64,000 nucleotides of DNA, from NCBI GenBank assembly GCA_963834365.1, contig CAWIBS010000026.1, positions 1 to 64,000 on the forward strand, read 5' to 3'. Origin of the DNA: CAWJAP01 sp963834365. Its GTDB lineage: Bacteria; Acidobacteriota; Vicinamibacteria; Vicinamibacterales; Vicinamibacteraceae. The notes under the pieces are model-generated. The model was not told the origin of the DNA, made no database searches, and saw nothing but the letters and a program-made list of their open reading frames with translations. A program made the translations under genes and the position numbers. Positions within the stretch are counted from its first letter, which is position 1; every line of letters starts with the position of its first letter. This document shows positions 10,663 to 20,254 of the stretch, one piece after another.

Positions 10663-11967
10663 ATGCTGCTTCTCATGATCCGACTCCCGCTCGCGCTGCT
10701 CGTCGTCTTTTTCGTCGTTTCGCCAGCCCGTGCCCAGCCGCGATACCAGATCGTGCTCAAGGGCGGACATGTCATCGATCCTCGCAACCAGGTCGATGCG
10801 GTCATGGACGTCGCCGTGGCCGACGGGAAGATCGCGGCCGTACGCCCGGACATCAATCCGGCCGACGGGCGCACGATCGTCGATGTCAGCGGGCTGTACG
10901 TCACCCCCGGGCTGATCGACATCCACGTGCACGTCTTCGCCACCACCGGCATGAAGGACGCCTGGGCCGGCGACAACAGCGTGCTGCCCGACGGGTTCAG
11001 CTTCCGATCGGGCGTGACGACGATGGTGGACGCCGGAAGCTCGGGGTGGCGCAACTTCGAGGATTTCCGCAATCGCGTCATCGATCGCGCGCGCACGCGC
11101 GTCTTCGCGATGTTGAACATCGTCGGCCTCGGCATGATGACCGACGTCCCCGAGCAGAACGTCCACGACATGGATGCGAAGGCCACGGCGGACATGGCGT
11201 TGAAGCATCGCGACGTGGTCGTGGGCATCAAGTCGGCGCATTATCAGGGGCCGGAATGGGCGTCCGTCGATCGCGCGGTCGAAGCCGGCACGACCGCCAA
11301 GCTGCCGGTCATGGTGGACTTCGGCTACTTCCGGACCGAGCGGCCGTACTACGAGCTGGTCACGGAGCGGCTGCGGCCGGGCGACATCAGCACGCACATG
11401 TTCCGCGGACCGGTGCCGTACGTCGACGAGAACGGCAAGCTGCTCGACTACCTGAAACAGGCCCGCGCGCGCGGCGTGCTGTTCGACGTCGGGCACGGCG
11501 GCGGCAGCTTCGTGTTCCGCAACGCGGTGCCCGCCGTCCAGCAGGGGTTCTATCCCGACACCATCTCCACGGATCTCCATACCGGGAGCATGAACGGCGC
11601 GATGATGGACATGCTCACCACGATGTCGAAGCTGCTGGTCATGGGCGTCCCCCTCCAGGATGTCATCCGGCAGTCCACGACGAATCCCGCCAAGGCGATC
11701 CAGCATCCTGAGCTCGGGCACCTCGGCGTCGGCGCCGACGCCGACATCGCGGTCCTGCGCGTCATGCAGGGGTCGTTCCGCTATGCCGACGCGTCCCGCG
11801 GCATCCTCGAAGGGGACCGGCGTCTGATCTGCGAGATGACGCTGAAGGGCGGAAGCGTCGTGTGGGATTGGAACGCCCGGATCGGGACCGACTACAGGAA
11901 GCTGTCCAAGGATTACGGGATCCGCCCGGTGGACACGATCATTCCGCCTCCCAGGCGTGAGGACTGA
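10663..11967 (+). CDS. Secreted amidohydrolase/deacetylase-family metallohydrolase
   Basis: This is a 434-residue TIM-barrel metal-dependent hydrolase of the dihydroorotase-like amidohydrolase superfamily. A signal peptide (IRLPLALLVVFFVVSPARA) indicates export. The metal site is visible as GLIDIHVHVF at residues of about 84-93, with further ligands in VVVGIKSAHYQGPE (a lysine in the position that may be carbamylated), GVLFDVGHGGGSF, and ISTDLHTGSMNG. The C-terminal segment GADADIAVLRV is the returning beta-sandwich domain. The substrate is unknown; relatives act on N-acyl amino acids, hydantoins or similar. It begins 77 bp after the nucleotidyltransferase-like gene. Intact frame. Confidence 0.88.
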   Translation: MLLLMIRLPLALLVVFFVVSPARAQPRYQIVLKGGHVIDPRNQVDAVMDVAVADGKIAAVRPDINPADGRTIVDVSGLYVTPGLIDIHVHVFATTGMKDAWAGDNSVLPDGFSFRSGVTTMVDAGSSGWRNFEDFRNRVIDRARTRVFAMLNIVGLGMMTDVPEQNVHDMDAKATADMALKHRDVVVGIKSAHYQGPEWASVDRAVEAGTTAKLPVMVDFGYFRTERPYYELVTERLRPGDISTHMFRGPVPYVDENGKLLDYLKQARARGVLFDVGHGGGSFVFRNAVPAVQQGFYPDTISTDLHTGSMNGAMMDMLTTMSKLLVMGVPLQDVIRQSTTNPAKAIQHPELGHLGVGADADIAVLRVMQGSFRYADASRGILEGDRRLICEMTLKGGSVVWDWNARIGTDYRKLSKDYGIRPVDTIIPPPRRED

Positions 11968-12090
11968 CCTTCGACTTCCTGCTTGACGGGCAAGCTCATC
12001 CGTCGCAATATTACGCCCACTCGATACTGAGCGGGGCCGACGGGTTTCATCCAGGCCCCGGATTACCAACCCGCCGGTCAGGAGGTCTGA

Positions 12091-12753
12091 ATGAGACGTC
12101 TCACACTCGTCGCGATGGGTGTCTGCCTTGCCGGTTCGACCGGCCTGGCGCAGGATCCCCTGAAAGTCAACCCGAAGGTTTATCACGTCGTCGTGGACAA
12201 CCCTCAGGTCCGCGTGCTTCACGTCATGGCTGCCGCGGGCGCGAAGACGGTCATGCACGAGCATCCTGACAACATTACGGTCCTGCTGACCGACGGCAAG
12301 ATGACGTTCACCGACGCCGCCGGCAAGACCGAGACCGTGGACATGAAAGCGGGGCAGGCGTTGCCGTTCGGGCCCCAGAAGCACATGGGCGTCAACACGG
12401 GCACATCGGATCTCGAAGCCATTGTCGTCGAGCTGAAAGGCTCGGCGGCTCCGAAGGCGACGCTCCCTGCATCGCGTCCGAACACGACCATGACGCCGCT
12501 CGCGCAGAGCGCCCGCGCCGACGCCTTCCGCATCACGGCCGACGCCGGGTTCAAGGAGGAGCCGGGCACGAAGCACGACTACGATCAGGTGGTCATCGCA
12601 CTGGCGCCATCCACGTTCTCGATCGAGGTCGGCGGCAAGACCACGACGACGTGGAAGCGTGGCGACGCGGTGTTCATCGGCCGCGGTCAGCCGCACCAGG
12701 CGCAGAGCACGAGCGGCAAGCCTCAGGACTTCGTCATCGTCGCGATCAAATAG
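12091..12753 (+). CDS. Secreted bicupin-domain protein
   Basis: This is a 220-residue protein with a cleavable signal peptide (LTLVAMGVCLAGSTGLAQ). Two cupin barrels are visible. The first contains VMHEHPDNITVLLTDGKM and QALPFGPQKHMGVNTG, with the His-His and Glu/His ligands expected of a metal-binding cupin. The second is weaker: APSTFSIEVGGKTTTTW and FIGRGQPHQAQS retain only part of the ligand set. The ribosome binding site is strong (caggaggtctg, six bases before the ATG). It probably binds a metal or small ligand in the periplasm. Reaction unknown. Confidence 0.8.
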   Translation: MRRLTLVAMGVCLAGSTGLAQDPLKVNPKVYHVVVDNPQVRVLHVMAAAGAKTVMHEHPDNITVLLTDGKMTFTDAAGKTETVDMKAGQALPFGPQKHMGVNTGTSDLEAIVVELKGSAAPKATLPASRPNTTMTPLAQSARADAFRITADAGFKEEPGTKHDYDQVVIALAPSTFSIEVGGKTTTTWKRGDAVFIGRGQPHQAQSTSGKPQDFVIVAIK

Positions 12754-12777
12754 GCGCGGTAAGGGAGGAGGCGGGAT

Positions 12778-12828
12778 CAACGGAGAAGGCTGAACGAGAT
12801 AAAAATGCTTCTCTGTTCGTCTCCGTTG
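12778..12828. terminator. Possible bidirectional terminator between convergent genes
   Basis: The arms caacggaga (12778-12786) and tctccgttg (12820-12828) are complementary over nine bases, with an inner imperfect pairing of gaacgaga to tctctgttc around an A-rich loop. It lies between the convergent ends of the cupin and DUF1080 genes. There is no clear T-run, so the terminator function is a guess. Confidence 0.35.
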
Positions 12829-12880
12829 CTCCGTTCCTCCTGTGAATCCGTTCCCTCCGCCTCCTCCGCTATCTCCGAAG

Positions 12881-13654
12881 CTACCAACTCTTCAACCTGA
12901 TGTTGCGGTATTCCACCTTCATCGGCGGGCCGACGTGCACCTGCACACCCAGCAGGCCGTCGGTCGGCCGGTTCGCCGTGTCGTCGTCCACCGTGACGCT
13001 CATCACGCGGCCGTTCAGCATGTGAACCAGGGTGTTGCCGCGGATGCTGAGGTGCACCGCATTCCACTCGTCGGTTGCGGCGGCGGCGAGCTCCGCCGCC
13101 TCGCCGAGCGTGGCCAGGACAACGGGCGGCCGCGTGCCAACGATGCGGGTGATCTGGCCACGGACCCCGACGAACAGCCGTCCTTTCTCCTCGTAGTTGT
13201 TGCCGACGTACCGCTTGCCGCCGTCCAGATCGAACTGGTAGCCGCGTAACGCGAACGTGTTCGCCGGCGTGACGGGATCCGGGACGCTCTCGCTGCGGTA
13301 GTTGATCCCGCTGTTGCCGCCCGGTGTGATCCGGTAGTCGAGCTTCAGCTCGAAGTCCCTGGGGCGCCCGCCGCGCCAGATGATGAACGTGTTGCTCTTC
13401 AGCACGGTCTCCGGCGTGATCTCGCCGACCAGCGCACCGTCTTCGACTCGCCAGTACTTCGGATCGCCTTCCCAGCCGTTCAGGCTCTTGCCATCGAAGA
13501 TCGGGGTGAAGCCGGGTTCGTCGCCTTCGATCGCGGTCGGTCTGTCGCTTTGTTTCGGTACGAAGGGCGTCGTCTGCTGCCGCTCCGCGCCACCGAGAAC
13601 GCCGCACAGAAGGCAGCCAACGATGGTCGCCAACGTCACGCCGGCACGTCTCAC
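12881..13654 (-). CDS. 3-keto-disaccharide hydrolase family protein (DUF1080)
   Basis: This is a secreted protein of about 257 residues with a concanavalin-like beta-sandwich of the DUF1080 (3-keto-disaccharide hydrolase) family. I chose the GTG at 13654 because GGGAGG lies a few bases upstream and because a signal peptide follows (VTLATIVGCLLCGVLGG). Hallmarks are FTPIFDGKSLNGWEGD, WRVEDGALVGE, SNTFIIWRGG, YRITPGGNSGINYRSE, and IRGNTLVHMLNGRVM. It ends KVEYRNIRLKSW, as most members do. Known members cleave oxidised sugars or glucosides in the periplasm. The GTG overlaps the stop of the upstream DUF5996 gene (GTGA), so the two are translationally coupled. Confidence 0.88.
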   Translation of the reverse strand: MRRAGVTLATIVGCLLCGVLGGAERQQTTPFVPKQSDRPTAIEGDEPGFTPIFDGKSLNGWEGDPKYWRVEDGALVGEITPETVLKSNTFIIWRGGRPRDFELKLDYRITPGGNSGINYRSESVPDPVTPANTFALRGYQFDLDGGKRYVGNNYEEKGRLFVGVRGQITRIVGTRPPVVLATLGEAAELAAAATDEWNAVHLSIRGNTLVHMLNGRVMSVTVDDDTANRPTDGLLGVQVHVGPPMKVEYRNIRLKSW

Positions 13655-14611
13655 GATTGCCTCCCGTCGCCGTGTCGCTGCGGCTCGTCGCGCTCCAGCA
13701 GCGCGCGATCCCATCGGCCGAGGTCCGCGGCGGCTTCATAGGTGGACTGGAGGAACTCGAGCAGCGTATCGTCCGGCGACGCGGCGGTGCGCACGGCGTC
13801 GTACGGCAGCAGGAACTCCCGGAGATCCTGGCTGTAGAAGGCGCCAGCCGGCGCCGGCTTTGCGTCGGCGAAGCCCGGCGGCTCCGGGTAGGCATAGGAA
13901 TAGAACGCGGGATACGGCACCACGCCGCCGCCCGGCCAGAAACCGCAGCTGCTGACTTCGTGGGAGTAGGCCTCGCGCGCCACGGCATCCGGAAGGTTCG
14001 GGACGCCACCCGGGTGCTCCGGCGCCCGCCGTCCCGAGAAGCGCGTCACCGCGAGATCGGGAGCGCCCCAGAAGAAATGCACCGGGCTGCACTTGCCGGC
14101 AAAGCGCGCGCGGAACCGGGTGAAGACGCGATGCGCCTGGAGCAGGATGCGCCAGAACCGGTTCGCGTACTCCGGGTCGTACGAGCGCATGCGTCTCGTC
14201 GGCGGCGAACGGAATGGGATCGGCGACCTCGTTCGGGCTGCCGTGAATCTCGACGACGATGTCGAGCTCCGCCAGCAGTCCCCGGAGCCGCGCGTAGAAC
14301 GTGGACACGGTCTGCGGCTCCAGACGAAACCGTCCATTGCCGCCATCACTCGACAGGATCACGAGGTGATGGTCGGCCAGATCGAAGTCGATCTGAAACG
14401 CGCGCGTGCCGTAGGGAATCGGCGAGGTCGTCAGACCCCGCGCGGTGACGTACAGCGGCACGTGCCAGGAGTGGTTGATCCACGGGGTTTGCGCCAGGCG
14501 AATCTTCCCGGCGATTTGCGTCCACAGGTGCAGGGTGGTACAGGTGTCCTGCCAGGCCTCGAGCGGCAGGCTCGGCCAGGCGTCGGGACGTGAGGGGGCA
14601 GGCGTCGTCAC
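13651..14611 (-). CDS. DUF5996 family protein, frameshifted
   Basis: This is a member of the DUF5996 family, about 320 residues, function unknown. Conserved strings are LEAWQDTCTTLHLWTQI, TPWINHSWHVPLYVTARGL, and, after a frame change near 14190, SYDPEYANRFWRILLQA, CSPVHFFWGAPDLAVTRFSG and EAYSHEVSSCGFWPGGG. The order and spacing match the family from end to end, so this is one gene with a single indel. I take the GTG at 14611 as the start because GGAGG sits five to nine bases upstream; the open frame itself extends to 14704. No signal peptide. Its stop overlaps the start of the DUF1080 gene. Confidence 0.85.
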
Positions 14612-14697
14612 GGGTCCTCCGGCAGTGATGAGTTCACTTGAGTTGACAACGGGTCCGCCAGTGGCCGGCTTCAGCCCGGACCCCGGAGGTAAGGCCT

Positions 14698-14720
14698 GCG
14701 CCACATTGTCAACACAGTGA
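14698..14720. repeat. Short dispersed repeat, copy 1 (match at 20030-20053)
   Basis: The string gcgccacattgtcaacacag (continuing tga) recurs 5.3 kb away as gcgccacatcgtcaacacga (continuing gtga), with one substitution and one inserted base. This copy sits directly beside the ankyrin gene stop. The other sits upstream of the DUF1592 start, so the pair brackets the DUF1592-DUF1552-ankyrin block. Function unknown. Confidence 0.5.
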
Positions 14721-14721
14721 A

Positions 14722-16223
14722 TCAGTAGATCTGTCGTGTCCTGGCGACGATGGTTGCCGGCGGCGTCACGCCGGCTGCGATCATCACCTCGCGAACCGCC
14801 GCCTCGGTTTCAGGCGAGGGCTTGAAATTGCCGAACCGGTAGCCGACGGCGATGGCGAGCGGCGTCCATCCGAACTTGTCCGGCCGGTTCCACAGATCGA
14901 CTCTCGCTCCCTTGGAGGCGAGGAACTTCACCACCAGCGGAAGGTTCTTGTAGGCGGCGGCATGCATGGCGGTCTCGCCGTTGTCGTCGACCGCATTCAC
15001 ATCCGCGCCGAGATCGAGCGCCGCCTGCACGGCCTCCAGCACTTCGGCCTCGGTGCCCGCGTCCTCGCCGGGTGAGCGGGTGGCCAGTCCGGCCGCAGCC
15101 ATGAGCGGGGTGCTGTTCTCGGCATTCGTCAGAGACGGACTCGCGCCCAGGGCGGCCAGGGTCTTCATCAGCTCGGTGTCCGCGGTCAACGCGGCCAGGA
15201 AGAACGGGGTCGCCCCGATCTCGTTCAGGCGTGTGTTGTTCAGATTGACCCGCTTCGTCATCCGCGCGTTCACGCTCGCGCCATGGGAGGCGAGCTTCTT
15301 CACGAGCTCGATGCTGCTCATCGTCCCGGATCCTTCGGGAGCCGGGTCGTTGTCGCCGATGCCCGGCTTGCGGACGGCTGTGATCGCGTGCAGGGCCGTG
15401 TACCCGTCAGTTCGGCATTCGGATTGGCACCCGCGTCCAGCAACTGGGCGGCCAGCTCGTAGTGAGCGTTCGCGACTGCCAGGAGCAGCGCGCTGGCCCC
15501 GCCGGGCGGGAGTCGCCCGCCAAAGCCGCGTCTGCGTCCGCCGTCGATCGGTATGGTCTCGTTCACGTCCGCGCCCGCCTTCACCAGCACGCGCACCACC
15601 GCGGCGCGCCCCTCTCTCGCGGCGAACAACAACGGGCTGAAGCCAGAGGACAGCCGCGTCCGGAAATCGGCACCGGCGGCGATCAGCGCCTCGACGACCG
15701 GCGCGTGACCTTCCGCCACCGCCCACATCAGGGCCGTCTGCCCGCGCCGCTCGTCCTTGCTGTCGATACGGGCGCCGTGTGAGAGGAGCGCGGTCACGGC
15801 GGGGAGCCTGCCAGTGCGCGCGGCCGTCATCAGCGGCGTTTCCCCGCCTGGCAGGGCGGCGTTCGGATCCGCGCCCTTCGTCAGGAGGAGCTCGACCAGC
15901 GCGCCGTTGCCGTTCGTGCAGGCCAGCGAAAGCGGCGTCACTCCGTACCGGTTCGCCGTGTTCACGTCGGCGCCAGCCCGCACCAGCAGCTCCGCAATCT
16001 CCAGATCGTCCTGGTGCGCCGCCCAGTGCAGCGCGGTCATCCCATCCACCTGCGGCGTGTTCACAGCGACGCGCTGGGCGAGAAGCGCCCGGATTCTCGG
16101 CCGGTCCATCTGTTCCGCGGCATCCGCAAGGAGGGCGCGCGAACCCGCGCCGTCCAGGCCGGCCCCAGAGAGCAGGCACACGACCACGAGGATGGCGAAC
16201 CGGTCAGAGGGAGAGCAATTCAT
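14722..16223 (-). CDS. Secreted ankyrin-repeat protein, frameshifted
   Basis: This is an exported ankyrin-repeat protein of about 500 residues. An N-terminal signal peptide (FAILVVVCLLSGAGLDG) precedes roughly ten ankyrin repeats. Examples are GMTALHWAAHQDDLEIAELL with VRAGADVN, GVTPLSLACTNGNGALVELL, GQTALMWAVAEGHAPVVEAL and, beyond a frame change near 15405, GYTALHAI and GETAMHAAAYKNLPLVVKFL. A low-conservation insertion occurs around 15,520-15,560 (RRRGFGGRLPPGGAS). The start overlaps the end of the DUF1552 gene by 20 bp. Ankyrin proteins sit next to DUF1552 and DUF1592 in many related genomes, but their role is not established. Confidence 0.88.
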
Positions 16224-17538
16224 CGACCTTGCCTTTGCTGTCGGCGAAGGCGTCCAGGCGGACGCCCACCTTTTCGAGCAGGGTCAGGTGCAGGTTGGCC
16301 AGCGGCGTCGGCTCCGCATACTTGATGTGGCGACCTCCCTTGAGCGTGCCTGCGCCACCCCCGGCGACGAGAATCGGCAGGTTCACGTGGTCGTGCACGT
16401 TGGGATTGCCCATGCCGCTGCCATACAGATACAGCGCGTGATCCAGCAGGCACCCATCGCCCTCGGGAGTCGACTTCAGCTTCTCGAGAAAATAGGCGAA
16501 CAACGACACGTGAAAAGCGTTGATCTTCGCCATTCTCGCGATCTTCTCCGGATCATTTCCATGGTGGGTGAGGGGATGATGCGGATCGGGCACGCCGATC
16601 TCGGTGTAGGTCCGGTTACTCGTCTCCCGGGCGAGCTGGAAGGTGATGACCCTGGTGACGTCGCCCTGGAGCGCCAGCACCTGCAAATCGAACATCAACC
16701 GCGCATGGTCGCTGTATGACGCGGGCACGCCCACCGGGCGATCGAGATCGGGCAACTGGTGATCGGCCGTCGAGGCCTCCGCCATCTGGATACGGCGCTC
16801 CACCTCGCGCACGGTCTCGAGATACTGGCCGACCCTGGTGCGATCCTCCGGCCCCAGCCGCTGCTGCAGGCGGGTGATGTCGTCGCGGACCCAGTCGAGG
16901 AGACTGGCCCGTCGCCGCAGGGCTGAACGGCGCTCGGCCGCGCTTCCGCCCTCACCGAACAGGCGTTCGAAGACGATGCGCGGGTGGGCCTCGGCGGGCA
17001 GCGGGGTGGTGGGCGACGACCACGAGAGGTTGTTCTGGTAGACGCACGCGTAGCCGTTGTCGCACTGGCCAACCGTCTGGAGCAGGTCCATCGACAGCTC
17101 GAGCGACGGCAGGAGCGTCTGGTGGCCAATCTGCTTCGCCGCAATCTGATCGACCGTCGTGCCGAGGTAGTAGTCCGTGCTCTCGGTCCACTTCGCCTTG
17201 GCCGCGCTCAGGAACGCGGCGTTGGAGGTCGCATGCGTGCCGGGATAGGCGTTCTTCAACTCGAGGTTCGTGATCACCGTGAGCCTGTCCGCCACCGGCC
17301 CGAGCGACTGGAGCGTCGGAGACAGCTCGATCGGCCCGCCTTCACCGGGCGGAAGCCAGCGGGGAAGGTCGCACCCCATCGGCATGTAGACGAACCCCAG
17401 ACGCCGCACCGGCGCGGCCGGCGTCCTGGCGAGGGGGGTCATCGAGGGCACCATGGCGTCGAGCAGCGGCAGCGCGACGCTGGCGCCCAATCCGCGCAGG
17501 AACGTGCGGCGCGGCAAGGCCTGTCTGGTGATGATCAT
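16204..17538 (-). CDS. DUF1552 domain protein (secreted, Tat-like signal)
   Basis: This is a DUF1552 protein of 444 residues. I chose the ATG at 17538: GAGGAA lies upstream and the gene then begins with a twin-arginine-like signal (ITRQALPRRTFLRGLGASVA). Family strings are RLGFVYMPMGCDLPRWLPPG, HATSNAAFLSAAK, GTTVDQIAAKQIGHQTLLPS, YACVYQNNLSWSSPTTPLP, and near the end LYLYGSGMGNPNVHDHVNLP. It resembles the sulfatase-like DUF1501 proteins in layout and typically follows a DUF1592 gene. The reaction is unknown; these pairs are thought to form extracytoplasmic complexes. ATGA overlap with the upstream gene and a 20-bp overlap with the ankyrin gene show a tight operon. Frame intact. Confidence 0.93.
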   Translation of the reverse strand: MIITRQALPRRTFLRGLGASVALPLLDAMVPSMTPLARTPAAPVRRLGFVYMPMGCDLPRWLPPGEGGPIELSPTLQSLGPVADRLTVITNLELKNAYPGTHATSNAAFLSAAKAKWTESTDYYLGTTVDQIAAKQIGHQTLLPSLELSMDLLQTVGQCDNGYACVYQNNLSWSSPTTPLPAEAHPRIVFERLFGEGGSAAERRSALRRRASLLDWVRDDITRLQQRLGPEDRTRVGQYLETVREVERRIQMAEASTADHQLPDLDRPVGVPASYSDHARLMFDLQVLALQGDVTRVITFQLARETSNRTYTEIGVPDPHHPLTHHGNDPEKIARMAKINAFHVSLFAYFLEKLKSTPEGDGCLLDHALYLYGSGMGNPNVHDHVNLPILVAGGGAGTLKGGRHIKYAEPTPLANLHLTLLEKVGVRLDAFADSKGKVDELLSL

Positions 17539-19938
17539 CGCGACTTCCTCATTTGAAACGGCGCGCTCTTCACGATGCCGAGCACGATCGAGGAGATGCG
17601 GAAATCCTGGGACCTGGCGTCGCGGACAATCGCGCGGATTGCCGGCGCGTCGTAGTACTCGACGCCCCGTCCCGAGGCGTAGGTCAGGAGCTTCTCGGCA
17701 AAAGCGCCGACGAAGAGCTCCGGCCGCTGCAGCAGCGCCGCTTCGAGCCCGTCCACATCGGCGAATCTGCTGCCGTCGGGCAAGCCGCCCGAGGCGTCGA
17801 TGGGTGTGTCCGCCTCGACGTTTCGACGCCGGCCGATGGCGTCGAACTTCTCGAGCGACAGGCCCACGGGATCCATCAGGTTGTGGCACGCGGCGCAGGT
17901 GGCGTTGCTCCGGTGTTCGGCCAGCCGTGTGCGAACCGAGAGGCGGCCGTCCACGGTGTTGTCCTTCAGCGCCGGGACGTCGGGCAGCGGCGGCGGGGGA
18001 GGCACGCCCAGGAGGTTCTCGAGAATCCATTTCCCGCGCAGGACGGGGGACGTCCGGGTCGCATAGGAGGTGACCGTCAGAATGCTGCCGTGACGAAGGA
18101 GCCCGCCGCGCCAGTTGTCATCGCCGAGCGTGACCCGCCGGAAGCGGCTGCCGTACACGTGCGGGATGCCGTAATGCTTGGCCAGCCGCTCGTTGACGAA
18201 CGTGTAGTTGGTGCGCAGCAGATCGAGCACGCTGCGATCCTCGCGCAGGATGCTGTCGAAGAACAGCTCGGTCTCCCGCCGAAACGCCTGGCGCAGATTG
18301 TCGTCGAAGTCCGGGAACAGCCGCATGTCCGGCGTCATCGACTCGAGGTTGCGCAGGTGCAGCCACTGCGCCGCGAAGTTGCTGACGAGCGCATCCGAGC
18401 GAGGGTCGGCGAGCATGCGTCGAACCTGCCGTTCGAGCACTGCCGGCTGTGTGGAGCTTTCCCGCGCTGGCGACGTCGAGCAGCTCATCGTCCGGAATGC
18501 TGCTCCACAGGAAGAACGAGAGCCGGGACGCCAGCTCGAGATCCCCGATTCGATAGGCCGTATCCGGCGGGATGCCGGCGGGGTCGTGTTCGACGCGAAA
18601 CAGGAACTGCGGACTCACGAGAACGGCCGAGAGAGCCATCTCGATGCCGGCCTCGAAGCCGGCGTCGGCCCGCGCCGTCCGGTAGAGCGCGAACGGGCCC
18701 CGGAGGTCGGCATCGGTCACCGGGCGCCGGTAGGCCCTGCGCATCAGCGACGCGAGAATCCGCCTGGCGGCGCGATCCTCCTGGCCCGGACTCGCCGGCC
18801 GGGAGACGAAGATGCGGCGCCGGCTGGGCGTGTCTCCGGGACCTTTTGCCGCGTACGGGCCGAGGATCGAGATCGCGTAGACGGCCGGCTGGATCCGGGG
18901 ATGCCGGTAGGAATTGAAGTGCGTCTGGTAGGGCTGACGCGCGGTTTCGAGCAGCACGGACGGCTTCTTCAGGAACGCCACGCCGATCAGGTGCGGACCC
19001 GCGCGCACGGGAACGCGCATCTTCACATGCTGATCGACCGTGGCGTGGGAGGGCTGATCCGCGTCGGCGAGGCCGGCCTCGCGCTGAGGGGGCTTCACTT
19101 CGAAGACCTGCAGCCGCTCGCGATCCAGCAGCAGCTCGAGATCGTGCGGCTCGCTCAGACCCTCGACGAGCTCGTCGCGATCCCGCGTCAGTCGAACCTG
19201 GATCTCGTAATCGCCGTCGAGCGGGAACGTGTAGCGGACCACGGCGCCGCCGCGGGTGCCGATCGGCAGCCCGTCGAGATGCTCTTCTTGCGTGAGGTCG
19301 GGCCGAATCCTGATGGTGTCGCCGCCCGGAGACCGGCCGGAACGTCCGACCGCCGCGCGGCTGACCGTCTCGGCCGCCGAGATGTACCGATCCAGCAGCG
19401 TCGGCGACAAGTCGCCGACCGTCACGTTGTCGAAGCCGAAACTGGACTGATCGGGGGGCAGCAGCGACGCGACATCGACCTCGACGGCGACGAGATCGCG
19501 GATGGCGTTCTGATACTCCGTTCGTGTCAGCCGCCGGATGGTCGCCGTTCGCCCCGGATTCGGCTTCGCGGCGGCGGCGCGGTCGAGCGATCCCTCCAGG
19601 GACGCGATCGCCGCGTCGTACACGGCATCGTCGGGCCGCGGCCGACCGACCGGCGGCATGTGACGGGCGCGCAGCTTCCGGACGACCTTCTCCCACACGT
19701 CCGGATGCCGGGCGACATCGTGCGCGGCAATCGTATCGAGAACGAGCCCGCCCTTCTTCTTGTCCTCGTCGTGACACGACGCGCAATACTCGTCCACGAG
19801 GGCCAGCCGGGCGGCGGACGTGAGGGATGCGCCGGCAGGCGGCTGTCGTGCTTCCAGCGCGACGACGAGAGTGCCGGTCGCCACGACACCCGCCACGCCG
19901 ACCGCAGCCGACGCCCAGCAGGCGCTGCGTGCGCGCAT
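17535..19938 (-). CDS. DUF1592/DUF1588/DUF1587/DUF1585 protein with c-type heme motifs, frameshifted
   Basis: This is a multidomain periplasmic protein of about 800 residues, of the Planctomycete/Acidobacteriota cytochrome-like group. A signal segment precedes a first heme site DEYCASCHDEDKKKGGLVLD at residues of about 50-70. DUF1587 follows (TRTEYQNAIRDLVAVEVDV), then a PA14-like or carbohydrate-binding beta region (RYTFPLDGDYEIQVRLTR), DUF1595 and DUF1592 (MRRAYRRPVTDAD; RLSFFLWSSIPDDELLD), DUF1588 (GGLLRHGSILTVTSYATRTS) with a second CxxCH in NATCAACHNLMDPVGL, and DUF1585 at the end (EKLLTYASGRGVEYYD). One frame change lies near 18,450. It overlaps DUF1552 by ATGA. A role in electron transfer coupled to an extracytoplasmic hydrolase or oxidase is inferred. 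Confidence 0.92.
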
Positions 19939-20029
19939 GCCGGCAATGATACGCGCCGGGTCCGTCAGCGTCGAGTCGTGAACGAGCTCGAGTGTTCGGG
20001 ATTCAGGGCCCGGACGTTGTCCCCAGTGA

Positions 20030-20053
20030 GCGCCACATCGTCAACACGAGTGA
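20030..20053. repeat. Short dispersed repeat, copy 2 (match at 14698-14720)
   Basis: Near-identical to the copy at 14698-14720 in the same orientation. It lies about 90 bp upstream of the DUF1592 start and just before the palindrome cluster. Confidence 0.5.
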
Positions 20054-20088
20054 GCCGTGGGTCAACCGGAATTCAGTTGCATTGGTAG

Positions 20089-20206
20089 TCGCAGTGTCCG
20101 CATCTAGGCGGCTCCCGGGGTCCGGCTGAAGCCGGACACTACGTTGCCAGTCGTAGTGTCCGCCTTTAGGCGGACTTCGGGGTCCGGCTGAAGCCGGACA
20201 CTACGT
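20089..20206. repeat. Cluster of four extragenic palindromes (REP-like)
   Basis: Two face-to-face pairs are present. Each pair has one element of the type agtgtccgcN(5)aggcgg followed by one reading gtccggctgaagccggacac, then tacg. The elements are at about 20089-20111, 20119-20144, 20151-20175 and 20181-20206. Each element is itself a stem-loop. The same unit recurs at 22408, 36443, 50166, 57933-58077 and 59698 in this window. Confidence 0.85.
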
Positions 20207-20254
20207 TCAACCAGTGAACGCCGGGCTTGGGACAGATGCCGTCGGGAGAACCGG

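Larger units (their letters stand above)
19939..20254. other. Intergenic region between divergent genes with palindromic repeats
   Basis: This 316-bp stretch separates the divergent DUF1592 and serine hydrolase genes, so it must hold both promoters; I could not identify either with confidence. It holds one copy of the dispersed 23-bp repeat (20030-20053) and the palindrome cluster at 20089-20206. No open frame with protein-like composition is seen. Confidence 0.6.

Noticed and set aside
11968..12090. Riboswitch upstream of the bicupin gene
   Set aside because: The gap has local GC-rich pairing, but I could not match it to a known riboswitch core.
10402..12780. 792-codon frame on the minus strand across amidohydrolase and bicupin genes
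   Set aside because: Both sense genes have signal peptides and conserved motifs. The antisense frame is His- and Arg-rich with no fold pattern.
17553..20088. Long plus-strand frames opposite DUF1592
   Set aside because: They mirror a conserved multi-domain gene and lack their own start context or motifs.
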